Position numbers and translations under genes: made by a program | Assembly (NCBI GenBank): GCA_022800815.1 | Contig: JAAWRC010000015.1 | Coordinates: 1-64,000 of the forward strand | DNA length: 64,000 nt | Direction: 5' to 3' | Source of the DNA: Lachnospiraceae bacterium | GTDB taxonomy: Bacteria; Bacillota; Clostridia; Lachnospirales; Lachnospiraceae | Notes under the pieces: model-generated | What the model was told of the DNA's origin: nothing | Seen by the model: only the letters and a program-made list of their open reading frames with translations | Databases searched by the model: none | In this document: piece by piece, positions 45,134 to 54,276 of the stretch | Position numbering within the stretch: the first letter of the stretch is position 1 | Layout: the number at the start of each line of letters is the position of its first letter

Positions 45134-45898
45134 TTAGGGGAGCCGGAGGCTGTCTGCGATCGCAGCTTTCACGTTTGCGTCCGGAAAGGAGGAGCCCTTT
45201 TGGATCCATTCCAGCCAGTCGAAGCGGGAGAGGACCTCCTCGTCGGTAAGTGAATACTGTTTCTGCCAGTTCCGGAGGATCTCGGGGGAAACGCCCATGC
45301 AGGCGGTATGATAATATCTCAGGATGGAGTTTTCCCGGCTCTCCAAAAGGGACTTCCGCTCCGTCCGCAAGGCTTCCCAGTCGGCCACGGAGCCTATTTT
45401 CGCAAGGAGCGGGAGGATGTGATCTTCAAAGTCCGATCGGATCTGCTCAAGGATTCGCTCCACTGGCTCGTCTTTTGGAAGATAGTTCTGATATCCGTCG
45501 ATCTGATACATGTCCGCCCTGTGGAAGGGGGTGAGCAGGCCGGCGCATGGGAGAAAATCTCGTTGTAAAAGGTCCGTGCCCTGATTGTGGATCCACTGTC
45601 TGGAAAGCTCGTCTTTCATGTCGTCCGCTTTCGAGGCGCTGAAATGGAACCGGAAGGCACAGCCGGTCACGGAACAGTTGTTTATGGAATTGTGCAGATG
45701 GACGAAGAGCCAGCCGTCGGAGAGCTCCTTCCACCAGTCCGTGCGCTTTGTCCGAAATCCGGCTTCTTTCAACAGCGGTTTCACTACGGCCTTAATGACC
45801 AGGTCCCGCTTCTTTCCGGGCGGCATGCTGACCTCTTTTTCTTTCTGCTTCTGGTAATTCCAAAGCTCTGTCTCTGTCATGTCATATATGCTTTTCAT
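45134..45898 (-). CDS. DUF4304-like protein
   Basis: 254 residues from ATG 45898, which follows AGGAGG by 6 nt; the longer frame upstream is spurious. The pattern of a helical N-terminus, then a GFRTKRTDWW segment and strands WLFVHLHNSINN ... FRFHFSAS resembles DUF4304, often found near phage or toxin-related loci. Function unknown. Converges on the DUF362 gene with only 7 bp between stops. Confidence 0.6.
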   Translation of the reverse strand: MKSIYDMTETELWNYQKQKEKEVSMPPGKKRDLVIKAVVKPLLKEAGFRTKRTDWWKELSDGWLFVHLHNSINNCSVTGCAFRFHFSASKADDMKDELSRQWIHNQGTDLLQRDFLPCAGLLTPFHRADMYQIDGYQNYLPKDEPVERILEQIRSDFEDHILPLLAKIGSVADWEALRTERKSLLESRENSILRYYHTACMGVSPEILRNWQKQYSLTDEEVLSRFDWLEWIQKGSSFPDANVKAAIADSLRLP

Positions 45899-46031
45899 GG
45901 CGACCTCCTGTTTCTTCCAGTATAGCGTGCGAAATGCCGCAGGGCAAGAGGGAGGGGGAAATACCGGCAGAAGGATGGCGGACCGTTTGCTGCCGGAGTC
46001 CGGGCATGGCGTGGGGGGAAACGTCCGGAGG

Positions 46032-46817
46032 CTATCTGACGTCCTTCCTCCGATACCGGAGAAATGCCGCCGCAATCCCGAGGACCGCAAGCCCCATCCC
46101 CACCGCCAGATAGCGGCCGTTTATGGCCCTGTCGGTGATGATGTCGGCGCTTTCCGCATAGCCGAAGGGCGTGACGTATTTTAAGAATCCGGCCTTTTTG
46201 GTCAGGTTGGCGACGATGTTGAGGAAATAGAAGAGCGCCGCCGTTCCCAGGCCGACGGATGCGCCGCCGTTTCGGATAAAGGCGGAGAAGCCGAAGCAGA
46301 CGGCGGCCGTTTCCAGTTGGAGCAGGAAATAGGCCAGGAACAGGAGGGGGAAGGTTCCGGGGTCCGGCCGCTCGCCGATGGCCGTGACGGACAGCAGGAC
46401 CACGCCGATGACGACCAGATTGAGGAGCGCAATCTGGAGGAACAGGGCGGAAAGCTTCTGTAAAAGAATCCTGGAGCGGCTTATGGGATGGGTCAGCAGG
46501 AATTCCGCGGTCCCGTCCTTCTCTTCTTTTGCGAGGGCCTGGGCGCCGAGGAGGGCGGCGAAAAAGGAGCCGCCGAGGCCCAGGATGTTTCCGCACTCCA
46601 CTCCGAAAAAGCCCAGGAATTCCCCGAAATTCAGTTTGTCCATGCCAAAGGCGGCGGAGAAGACTCCCATGTCGGAGAACATTCCGCTGACCGCACTCAT
46701 CTGGTCTCTGATTTCCGGATAGATGAGGACGCACAGGGCGGTCATGGAAGCGATGATCGCGGTCCAGATGCACAGGGCGCTCCTTCCCTGGCGAAGTTCA
46801 TGTTTCAGCAACGTCAT
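46032..46817 (-). CDS. ABC-2 type exporter permease
   Basis: 261 residues from ATG 46817 (AAGGAGG 9 nt upstream). About six membrane segments; the N-terminus MTLLKHELRQGR and the motif AKEEKDGTAEFLLTHPISR are typical of ABC-2 permeases. It begins 1 bp after the stop of the ATPase gene. Operon order is TetR, ATPase, permease. Confidence 0.88.
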   Translation of the reverse strand: MTLLKHELRQGRSALCIWTAIIASMTALCVLIYPEIRDQMSAVSGMFSDMGVFSAAFGMDKLNFGEFLGFFGVECGNILGLGGSFFAALLGAQALAKEEKDGTAEFLLTHPISRSRILLQKLSALFLQIALLNLVVIGVVLLSVTAIGERPDPGTFPLLFLAYFLLQLETAAVCFGFSAFIRNGGASVGLGTAALFYFLNIVANLTKKAGFLKYVTPFGYAESADIITDRAINGRYLAVGMGLAVLGIAAAFLRYRRKDVR

Positions 46818-46818
46818 G

Positions 46819-47742
46819 TCACGGTTCCTCCTTGTCCGGTTCCGGTCTCTGGCCATGCCCTTCCGGCGCATAGTAATGCATGAAGACCTCCTCCAGGTCC
46901 GGCTCGGCGATGGTCACGTCGGCCAGGGGAAGGGCGGCGAGGGCGGTAAGCAGCTTTCGGGGGCTGCCGCTGTACAAAAAAGTCATGGTATCGCCGCTTC
47001 TTCTGACATTCCGGACGGTCTCCAGCCGGGGCGGTTCGTGAAGTCCCCGGACCGTCACCCGCTTTACACCGGCGTGCCCCAGGTTCTCGATGGTGTCCGA
47101 GGCCAGCAGCCGGCCCTCCCGGATCACGGCTGCGTGACGGCAGTGTCTCTGGACCTCGGAGAGTGCGTGGGAGGAGAGGAAGACCGTGGCACCCTCCCGG
47201 TTCCGCTCCTCCAGAATCTGATAGAACTCCCGCTGCATGAGCGGGTCCAGGCCGCTGGTGGGCTCGTCCAGGATGCAGAGTCGGGGCCTGTGCTGCAGGG
47301 CGCAGACCACGGACACCTTTTTTCGGTTTCCCAGGGACAGCTCGCGGACTTTCTTTTCCGTGTCCAGCTTTAGCCGTTCGCACAGCCTGGCCGCCTCCGG
47401 TGCGCAGTCCCTCCTGCGGGCCCCTCCCCTTAAGTCGGCGGACAGTCTTATGATTTCCCGCACCTTTCGGTTTGGGTAAAAGGCGGCCTCCGAGGGCATG
47501 TAGCCGACGTCGGCCAGAAGCTCCGTCTGGTGGGCGGAAATTTCCTTCCCGAAAATTTCCGCCGTCCCGCCCGTGGGAGAGAGAAGCCCCAGGAGGGTGC
47601 GGATGGTGGTGCTCTTTCCGGCCCCGTTGGGACCGATGAAGCCAAAGAAGTCCCCCTCCTCCACCGCAAGGCTCAGGTCGATGATCCCTCTGGCCTTCCC
47701 GTAGTATTTCGTGAGGGCGGATGTCTGGATTGCGTATGCCAT
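46819..47742 (-). CDS. ABC exporter ATPase
   Basis: 307 residues from ATG 47742 (AAAGGAG 8 nt upstream). Walker A GPNGAGKST, signature LSLGNRKKV (Leu-Gly in place of Gly-Gly), Walker B LCILDEPTSGLDP and H-loop LSSHALSE. With the permease it likely exports a drug or peptide, or works as a resistance pump under the TetR gene upstream. Confidence 0.92.
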   Translation of the reverse strand: MAYAIQTSALTKYYGKARGIIDLSLAVEEGDFFGFIGPNGAGKSTTIRTLLGLLSPTGGTAEIFGKEISAHQTELLADVGYMPSEAAFYPNRKVREIIRLSADLRGGARRRDCAPEAARLCERLKLDTEKKVRELSLGNRKKVSVVCALQHRPRLCILDEPTSGLDPLMQREFYQILEERNREGATVFLSSHALSEVQRHCRHAAVIREGRLLASDTIENLGHAGVKRVTVRGLHEPPRLETVRNVRRSGDTMTFLYSGSPRKLLTALAALPLADVTIAEPDLEEVFMHYYAPEGHGQRPEPDKEEP

Positions 47743-47758
47743 GGCCGTGGCTCCTTTC

Positions 47759-48376
47759 CTAACTTTTTTTTCGCAGATAGATCGTTTTCCAGAACGCAAG
47801 GAGCCTGGCGAAGTCTTTCTCCAGGGTGTCCACGTCGAGGGAGTCCCCCAGTTGGAGCATTTCCCAGAGATACCCCTCCGAGGCCAGGTACATTTCCCGG
47901 TACATGAGCGCAAGGTCGAGACCGGGAACGAAATCTTCCGGGTCCAGCCCCGCCAGGGCGTTTCGGGCCTTTAAGCCGAAATAATGCCGGTAGCTTTTCC
48001 GAACCTCGCCGCAGATCTCGGGATCCTTTTCATAGAATGCCTTGACGGCAAAAGCGGCCATGTCCGGGTAGATGCGCATGACGGCGAGTTTCGCCCGCAT
48101 GCCCCTCTCCATCATTTCAAAGAGATCCGGGGGTTCGTAGCAGCCATACCTGGAGAGGGTCTCCAGGGTGATCCTGGCGGCCTCGTCCCAGAGGAAGAGA
48201 TAGAGCTCCTTTTTGTTGCGGAAGTAATGGAACAGGAGGGATTTGCTCACGCCCGCACAGTCGGCAATTTCCCGCATGGGGCTTTTTTTATAGGAGTTCT
48301 GCGAAAAGACCCGAAAGCCGGCATTGATGACGGCCTGTCTTTTTTCCTCCGTCAATGTGTAAAATTTTTCGTTCAT
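47759..48376 (-). CDS. TetR/AcrR-family regulator
   Basis: 205 residues. The N-terminal HTH is MREIADCAGVSKSLLFHYFRNKKELYLF, the standard TetR signature; the ligand domain is unassigned. It heads the exporter operon and probably represses it through the palindromes at 48389-48427. Confidence 0.9.
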   Translation of the reverse strand: MNEKFYTLTEEKRQAVINAGFRVFSQNSYKKSPMREIADCAGVSKSLLFHYFRNKKELYLFLWDEAARITLETLSRYGCYEPPDLFEMMERGMRAKLAVMRIYPDMAAFAVKAFYEKDPEICGEVRKSYRHYFGLKARNALAGLDPEDFVPGLDLALMYREMYLASEGYLWEMLQLGDSLDVDTLEKDFARLLAFWKTIYLRKKS

Positions 48377-48388
48377 GGACCCTCCTGC

Positions 48389-48427
48389 TGACCGTTGCGG
48401 TCAATTTCTATTATACCCGATTGACCG
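48389..48427. promoter_or_regulatory. Putative TetR operator and promoter
   Basis: TGACCG-TTG-CGGTCA (48389-48403) is a perfect palindrome just upstream of tetR. A further TTGACCG half-site (48421-48427) lies across a TATAAT on the minus strand. This is the expected layout for autorepression. Confidence 0.55.
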
Positions 48428-48563
48428 TTTTTGGGAAGGGGGTTTCGGCGGAAACTTTTTTGTTCATAATATTTCTGGCTTTTTCATAAATGTTTAGGAA
48501 AACTTTGGTGGAAAGCGGGAAATAATAGGCTTATAATAATAGGAAAAAAGAGGGGGGAGTCTT

Positions 48564-50531
48564 ATGCTGAAAGAGCAGATCGCAGTGATCGAGCTTTTAA
48601 AAAATCTCATTCAGGGAAATACGGAGGAGTTCAGCCGGGTGACTTACGCACCCCAGAAGCCATCCTTTTGGACTTACGGGGAGAGGGCGGGGGAAGCTCT
48701 GGCGGAGGGAAACCCGGCGCCGGGTGGCCGGAGACCCTTTTCGGACGGAGAAGAGACGGGGAGACTTCCGAGGAAGAGTCCGGAATCCCAGGGGATCTCC
48801 TCCCGGCACCTGGCGGCCTTTGTCTCGGAGTTGGCGAAAAATGAGCGGACGGACCTGCACCACGTCGTGGTGCTCCGCCACGGTGCCGTGATCGCCGAGG
48901 CCTCCGTGGCCCCTTACGTGAGCGGCATGTGGCACGCCTCCTATTCCATGTGCAAGACCATCACGGGCATGGCCATCGGGATGCTGGTCGGCGAGGGGCG
49001 ATTGTCCCTGGACGACAAGGTTCTCCCGCTTTTGGACAAAAAGACGATTTTGACGGGGAAGAAGAATCTGACGGTGGAGCATCTTCTTACCATGAGCTCC
49101 GGTGTTGCCTTCAACGAGACAGGCATGGTATCCGGGGACGACTGGGTTTCCGGCTACCTTCAGGCTGCGGTCAGGGGGACTCCGGGGAAACGGTTTGAGT
49201 ACAACAGCATGAATACCTACATCCTCTCGGCCATTGTCACGAAGGTCACGGGAGAGACGCTGACGGAATATCTGCGGCCGAGGCTGTGGGAGCCGCTAGG
49301 GATCCGTCGGGTGTTCTGGGAATCCTGTCCCAAAGGGATCAACAAGGGAGGCTGGGGATTGTTTATCAGCACGGAGGATGCGGCGAAGCTGGGCCAGCTC
49401 GTCCTGCAGAAGGGACGATGGCAGGGAAAGCAGCTGGTGCCGGAAGAGTGGCTGGCGGCATCTGCAAAGAAGCACATGGAGACGCCGGAAAACATGGGGC
49501 CCTATGGCTACGGCTATCAGGTGTGGCTGGGCGGACGGCCCGGAAGCTGCACCTTTAACGGGATGCTGGGGCAGAACGTGGTGGTTTATCCGGATCTGGA
49601 CATGGTGGTGGCCGTCAATGCGGGGAGCGACGAGCTGTTTCAGAATTGTATCCTTTTAGATATCGTGCAGAAGCACTTTGAGGGAGACTTCCATCCGGCG
49701 GCGAGCCTGCCGGAGAATCCCGGTGATCACGGGCACCTGCTGGAGCTGGAGAGACGGCTGGCGGGGGGCGGCGGACTCTGGAAGAACAAAAGCCCGGGGC
49801 GGCCGGGGCGGCGGGGCGGAAGCGGTATCTGCGGGAGGCGGCCGGGAAGCCGCCGTCTTTCGGGAGGACGTCCGGGAAGCCGGAGCGGTAGCGGCCATTG
49901 GGGCAGACGGGCGGAGAACGGCGGGGAGCTGCACTTTATGGAGGAGGAACGGGCGAAGCGCATGCTGGACGGCCGGGTCTATCGGCTGGACCAGGAGCAC
50001 GTGGGCCTAAGTCCGCTGATTTTTCAGGTGTTTCACAACAATTACACGGACGGCGTGCGTGCGGTTGCTTTCTATTATGAAGGAAGGCGGTTCTACGCAG
50101 CCTTCGAGGAGGGCGAGGAATTGAAGCGGATGGAGGTGGGCTTTGGCCGCCCGGCCGTGACGGAAGTGCTTTTTCACGGGGAACCGTATCTCCTCGGCGT
50201 GACGGGAAGCTTTGGAAAGGACGAAGACGGACGGATGGTCCTGAAGCTGGACCTCGCTTTTCTGGAGGAGGCGGTGCGCCGCAGGCTGAAATGTTATTTC
50301 CTGGAGGAGGGGGGAAAGATCGAGATTCACTGGGACGAGACGCCGGGAGGCCGCCTGATCACGGAGGGGCTTGGGGCGCTGCTTGGCGACTCTCTGAAGA
50401 ATGGCTTTATGGACGTGATCCGGGACAAGGCGGGGGTGGACCTGCCGGCTCTTCTGGTCGACAGGACCATCCACCCTGTTGTCACAGGTATTGCCGCAGA
50501 TCCTCCGACATGCTTTCCTCCAGCCGGATGA
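48564..50531 (+). CDS. Serine beta-lactamase-like hydrolase with C-terminal domain
   Basis: 655 residues, no signal peptide. The class C beta-lactamase/D-Ala-D-Ala-peptidase fold spans about 75-390: catalytic SMCK (Ser/Lys) near 130 and Tyr-Xaa-Asn in FEYNSMN near 213. A Gly/Arg-rich low-complexity stretch (about 395-455) joins a C-terminal beta-rich domain that is not assigned. The substrate is unknown; cytosolic esterase or peptidase activity is possible. Its 3' end overlaps the convergent gene by 50 bp. Confidence 0.82.
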   Translation: MLKEQIAVIELLKNLIQGNTEEFSRVTYAPQKPSFWTYGERAGEALAEGNPAPGGRRPFSDGEETGRLPRKSPESQGISSRHLAAFVSELAKNERTDLHHVVVLRHGAVIAEASVAPYVSGMWHASYSMCKTITGMAIGMLVGEGRLSLDDKVLPLLDKKTILTGKKNLTVEHLLTMSSGVAFNETGMVSGDDWVSGYLQAAVRGTPGKRFEYNSMNTYILSAIVTKVTGETLTEYLRPRLWEPLGIRRVFWESCPKGINKGGWGLFISTEDAAKLGQLVLQKGRWQGKQLVPEEWLAASAKKHMETPENMGPYGYGYQVWLGGRPGSCTFNGMLGQNVVVYPDLDMVVAVNAGSDELFQNCILLDIVQKHFEGDFHPAASLPENPGDHGHLLELERRLAGGGGLWKNKSPGRPGRRGGSGICGRRPGSRRLSGGRPGSRSGSGHWGRRAENGGELHFMEEERAKRMLDGRVYRLDQEHVGLSPLIFQVFHNNYTDGVRAVAFYYEGRRFYAAFEEGEELKRMEVGFGRPAVTEVLFHGEPYLLGVTGSFGKDEDGRMVLKLDLAFLEEAVRRRLKCYFLEEGGKIEIHWDETPGGRLITEGLGALLGDSLKNGFMDVIRDKAGVDLPALLVDRTIHPVVTGIAADPPTCFPPAG

Positions 50532-50913
50532 TGTTTCCGGCGATCTGTCTGGAGGCGTCGTCGGCGGCGGAATACTGGTTCAGATAGGCACTCAGGGATT
50601 TGATGCCCATGTTGCAGCCGTCGGTGAGCATGGAAGCGATCTTTTTGTCGGAATCATTCAGCATGAGCTTCATGCCGGTCATGATGCGGGCGGAGAGCTT
50701 TTCCATGGGGCCCAGATCCCCGGCGGCCGTTCCGCCCTGATTCGCCAGGCCGTGGAGCTTGTCCCCGAAGCTTGCGTGGGCGTTCCTGTATTTTTCCAGG
50801 CTGTCCTTAAAGTCGGGGTCATGGACGGAGGGGAGAAGCTGGTCCAGAGTCTGGACGGCCATTTTCGTCCCGGCGTTGCATTCCTTCAACAGATTTTTCG
50901 TGTCGTCGTTCAT
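50482..50913 (-). CDS. Small helical protein, ferritin-like fold possible
   Basis: 143 residues from ATG 50913 (AAAGGAG 7 nt upstream). All-helical, with periodic Asp/Lys and a middle Gly stretch; it resembles the DUF2383/DUF892 four-helix families, a weak call. No metal-ligand EXXH is obvious. It overlaps the serine-hydrolase 3' end by 50 bp. Confidence 0.55.
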   Translation of the reverse strand: MNDDTKNLLKECNAGTKMAVQTLDQLLPSVHDPDFKDSLEKYRNAHASFGDKLHGLANQGGTAAGDLGPMEKLSARIMTGMKLMLNDSDKKIASMLTDGCNMGIKSLSAYLNQYSAADDASRQIAGNIIRLEESMSEDLRQYL

Positions 50914-51048
50914 GAAGAACTCCTTTCCTAAATATTTTGGGACAGGCAATCGCCTGATATTTTAGGAATACCCGAAAAAAGGCGGGCATCCGTTTTTAGC
51001 ATACCCGAAGAAGCGCATTCTCATGCACGGAACTCAAGGCTGAAACGG

Positions 51049-51077
51049 TTGCCTGGGACTGCGGAATGTGTTATAAT
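51049..51077 (+). promoter_or_regulatory. Putative promoter upstream of nrdD
   Basis: TTGCCT (51049-51054), 17 bp, TATAAT (51072-51077). CGGAACTCAAG (51028-51038) upstream resembles the recurrent motif. The leader to nrdD would be about 195 nt. Confidence 0.5.
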
Positions 51078-51211
51078 CAAACAGGTTTTACGGGCACCCC
51101 GCAATGCATGCCCATGCGGGCGGACAGCTTCGCTGACATTGTATAAAAAAAAAACATGGAGCAATCCCCTTCCCATTTCTCCCGTTTTGTTGTATCATAT
51201 TATCTGCAACT

Positions 51212-51257
51212 TCAAGATATAGTGTTTCAGAGCGAGAGCAATACCAATATATGGTGT
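51212..51257 (+). promoter_or_regulatory. Tandem NrdR-box-like sites
   Basis: TCAAGATATAGTGTTT (51212-51227) and TACCAATATATGGTGT (51242-51257) are close to the NrdR consensus acaCwAtATaTwGtgt. Their starts are 30 bp apart (three helical turns), the usual layout for NrdR repression of ribonucleotide reductase genes. Confidence 0.65.
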
Positions 51258-51277
51258 GACAGCGGACGAGGAGAATT

Positions 51278-53467
51278 ATGAGCGCAGAAGTAATGAATCG
51301 AGTGATCAAGCGGAATGGGGAGGAAGTGACCTTCGATCTGTCCAAGATCGTCAATGCGATTGAGAAGGCAAACCGCGAGGTGGGCAACATTCACAGGATG
51401 AATGAATATCAGATTTTTGCCGTTGCCGACAACGTGGCCGACAAGATCAACGAGTCGACCCATGCGGTCAGCGTGGAAGATATCCAGGACATGGTGGAGA
51501 CCGGGATCATGGAGATGCGGGGCTACGAGGTGGCTCAGAAATACGTGCGCTACCGTTACAGGCGGGAGCTGACCAGGAAGTCCAACACCACGGATAACGG
51601 GATTCTTTCCCTGCTTGACAATATCAATGAAGAGGTGACCCAGGAAAATTCCAACAAGAACCCGGTGATCAACTCCACCCAGAGGGACTACATGGCCGGG
51701 GAGGTCAGCAAGGATCTGTCCAAAAGGGTTCTGCTTCCCGCCGAGGTGGTGCGGGCCCATGAGGAGGGGATCATCCATTTTCACGATACGGATTATTACG
51801 CCCAGAGGGAGCACAACTGCGACCTGATCAACCTGGAGGACATGCTCCAGAACGGGACGGTCATCAGCGAGACCATGATCGAGAAGCCCCACAGCTTCTT
51901 TACGGCCTGCAACGTGACCACCCAGATCGTGGCCCAGGTCGCCAGCAACCAGTACGGCGGCCAGTCTTTCTCCCTGGCTCATCTGGCTCCCTTCGTGGAC
52001 ATCAGCCGGAAGAAACTGAGAAAGGCCGTGATTGCGGAGCGGGAGGCCTGCGGTGAGCCTTTGGACGAGGCGGTCATCGACAAGGTAACCGAGTGCCGCC
52101 TGAAGGAAGAGGTGAAGAGCGGGATCCAGACCATCCAGTATCAGCTCATCACCCTGATGACCTGTAACGGCCAGGCTCCCTTCGTGACCGTGTTCATGTA
52201 TCTGGACGAGGTGCCGGCGGGCCGGACCAGGGAGGATCTGGCGATGATCACGGAGGAGGTGCTGCGCCAGAGGATACAAGGGGTTAAGAATGAGAAGGGC
52301 GTGTGGATCACTCCGGCCTTCCCCAAGCTGATCTACGTGCTGGACGAGGACAATATTACGGAGGACTCCAGGTATTGGTATCTGACGGAGTTGGCGGCGA
52401 AATGTACGGCCAAGCGGATGGTGCCCGACTACATTTCCGCAAAGATGATGCGGGAGCTCAAAAAGGGCAACGTGTATACCTGCATGGGCTGCCGTTCCTT
52501 CCTGACAGTGGAGGAGAGCCAGAAGAATCCCGACGGGAGTTACAAGTTTTACGGAAGGTTCAACCAGGGCGTCGTGACCATCAACCTGGTAGACGTGGCC
52601 TGCTCCGCGGAAGGGGACATGGACAAATTCTGGGAGATCCTGGACGACCGGCTGGAGCTGTGCCACCGGGCCCTCCGGTGCCGCCATGAGCGGCTGAAGG
52701 GAACCGTTTCCGACGTGGCTCCCATCCTCTGGCAGTACGGGGCCCTGGCGAGGCTGAAAAAGGGGGAGCGCATCGACAAACTTCTGTATGGCGGGTACTC
52801 CACCATTTCCCTGGGCTATGCGGGGCTCTACGAGATGTGCATGCGCATGAAGGGAAAATCCCACACGGACCCGGAGGCGAAGCCCTTCGCCCTGGCGGTC
52901 ATGCAGCGGCTCAACGACAAGTGCGCCGAGTGGAAGGCGGCGGAGAACATCAGCTATTCCGTGTACGGGACGCCCATGGAGTCCACCACCTATAAATTTG
53001 CGAAATGTTTACAGAAACGGTTCGGGATCATTCCCGGCGTGACGGATAAAAATTACATTACCAACAGCTATCACGTCCATGTGTCCGAGGAGATCGACGC
53101 CTTCAGCAAGTTAAAGTTCGAGTCGGATTTTCAGAAGCTGTCCCCGGGCGGCGCCATCAGCTACGTGGAGGTGCCCAACATGCAGCAGAACATTCCGGCG
53201 GTGCTGTCGGTGATGAAATTCATTTATGACAACATCATGTATGCGGAGCTCAACACCAAGAGCGACTTCTGCGAGAGCTGTGGCTATGACGGAGAGATTG
53301 TGATCAAGGAGCAGGAGGACGGGAAGCTTGTCTGGGAGTGCCCGAGCTGCGGGAACCGGGATCAGGACAAGATGTTCGTGGCCCGTCGGACCTGCGGCTA
53401 TATCGGAACCCAGTTCTGGAACCAGGGCAGGACCCAGGAGATCAAGGACCGGGTGCTGCACCTGTAA
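51278..53467 (+). CDS. nrdD: Anaerobic ribonucleoside-triphosphate reductase
   Basis: 729 residues. An N-terminal ATP-cone (VIKRNGEEVTFDLSKIV) for allosteric control, the class III catalytic barrel, a zinc site (CESCGYDG ... CPSCGNRD) and the C-terminal glycyl-radical motif RRTCGYIGTQFWN. It reduces NTPs to dNTPs without oxygen and needs NrdG, encoded 59 bp downstream. Strong ribosome site GAGGAG. Confidence 0.97.
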   Translation: MSAEVMNRVIKRNGEEVTFDLSKIVNAIEKANREVGNIHRMNEYQIFAVADNVADKINESTHAVSVEDIQDMVETGIMEMRGYEVAQKYVRYRYRRELTRKSNTTDNGILSLLDNINEEVTQENSNKNPVINSTQRDYMAGEVSKDLSKRVLLPAEVVRAHEEGIIHFHDTDYYAQREHNCDLINLEDMLQNGTVISETMIEKPHSFFTACNVTTQIVAQVASNQYGGQSFSLAHLAPFVDISRKKLRKAVIAEREACGEPLDEAVIDKVTECRLKEEVKSGIQTIQYQLITLMTCNGQAPFVTVFMYLDEVPAGRTREDLAMITEEVLRQRIQGVKNEKGVWITPAFPKLIYVLDEDNITEDSRYWYLTELAAKCTAKRMVPDYISAKMMRELKKGNVYTCMGCRSFLTVEESQKNPDGSYKFYGRFNQGVVTINLVDVACSAEGDMDKFWEILDDRLELCHRALRCRHERLKGTVSDVAPILWQYGALARLKKGERIDKLLYGGYSTISLGYAGLYEMCMRMKGKSHTDPEAKPFALAVMQRLNDKCAEWKAAENISYSVYGTPMESTTYKFAKCLQKRFGIIPGVTDKNYITNSYHVHVSEEIDAFSKLKFESDFQKLSPGGAISYVEVPNMQQNIPAVLSVMKFIYDNIMYAELNTKSDFCESCGYDGEIVIKEQEDGKLVWECPSCGNRDQDKMFVARRTCGYIGTQFWNQGRTQEIKDRVLHL

Positions 53468-53526
53468 GGATGCGCTTGCTGTAAAAGCGCAGCGGGGGAA
53501 AGGGCCGGGGCGAGGGGTGAAAAGCG

Positions 53527-54039
53527 ATGTATTATGGAAATATCAAGGAATGTGATATTGCGGACGGCCCCGGCGTGCGGGTGACGCTGTTCGTGTCCGG
53601 CTGCCGCAATCACTGCAAGGGATGCTTCAATTCCGAGACTTGGGATTTTTCCTACGGGCAGCCCTACACGGAGGAGGCGGAGGAAAGGCTTCTTGCACTT
53701 CTTGGGCCGGACTATATTCAGGGCTTTACCCTCCTGGGAGGCGAACCCTTTGAGCCGGAGAACCAGAGAGTCTGCGTGACGCTTTTGAGAAAGGTCAGAG
53801 AGGCTTACCCCAAGAAGGATATCTGGTGTTATTCCGGATATCTCATCGACCGTGACATGGTTCCCGGCGGGAAGGTTTATACCGAGGTGACGGAGGAGAT
53901 GCTCTCGTATATCGACGTGCTGGTGGACGGCCGGTTCGTGGAGGAGGAGAAGGATCTGACCCTTGTCTTTCGCGGCAGCAGGAACCAGAGGGTTCTGAGG
54001 CTGGAAAATGGGAAGGCAGCGGAGAGATTATATTGTTAG
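53527..54039 (+). CDS. nrdG: NrdD-activating radical-SAM enzyme
   Basis: 170 residues. The radical-SAM cysteines are in SGCRNHCKGCFN (CxxxCxxC) near residues 23-30, with TLLGGEPFEPEN following. It makes the glycyl radical on NrdD using SAM and a [4Fe-4S] cluster. Confidence 0.95.
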   Translation: MYYGNIKECDIADGPGVRVTLFVSGCRNHCKGCFNSETWDFSYGQPYTEEAEERLLALLGPDYIQGFTLLGGEPFEPENQRVCVTLLRKVREAYPKKDIWCYSGYLIDRDMVPGGKVYTEVTEEMLSYIDVLVDGRFVEEEKDLTLVFRGSRNQRVLRLENGKAAERLYC

Positions 54040-54071
54040 AAGATATCGGAAAATAAAGATGTCGGAAAGAT

Positions 54072-54101
54072 GGGACTGCAGAGCGGCGGTCCCGTTTTTT
54101 T
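54072..54101 (+). terminator. Terminator of nrdD-nrdG
   Basis: GGGAC/GTCCC stem (54072-54093) with inner pairs, followed by a seven-T run. Confidence 0.6.
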
Positions 54102-54276
54102 CGTTAAAACATTTTGTCCGGTGAAACAAAATTCCCGCTTTCCCCGTCTTATAGTATAGAAAGCTTTCAAAAACTGCAGATACAGGAGAGAGGTAATTGA
54201 AAAAGGTATACCCAAAGGGCACTCGTGAATGCATGCGCCTTGTGCTGTAAAACTGAGATATAAGGGGGAAGACGAT

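Larger units (their letters stand above)
50914..51277. other. Control region upstream of nrdD
   Basis: Contains a palindrome CAGGC-AATC-GCCTG (50943-50956) and an imperfect direct repeat (TTTTAGGAATACCCGAA at 50960-50976, TTTTAGCATACCCGAA at 50994-51009). It also has a promoter TTGCCT-17-TATAAT (51049-51077) and the NrdR-like boxes at 51212-51257. No gene is visible. Confidence 0.5.

Noticed and set aside
51227..52864. 545-codon minus-strand ORF opposite nrdD
   Set aside because: Antisense shadow of nrdD, which has complete class III motifs.
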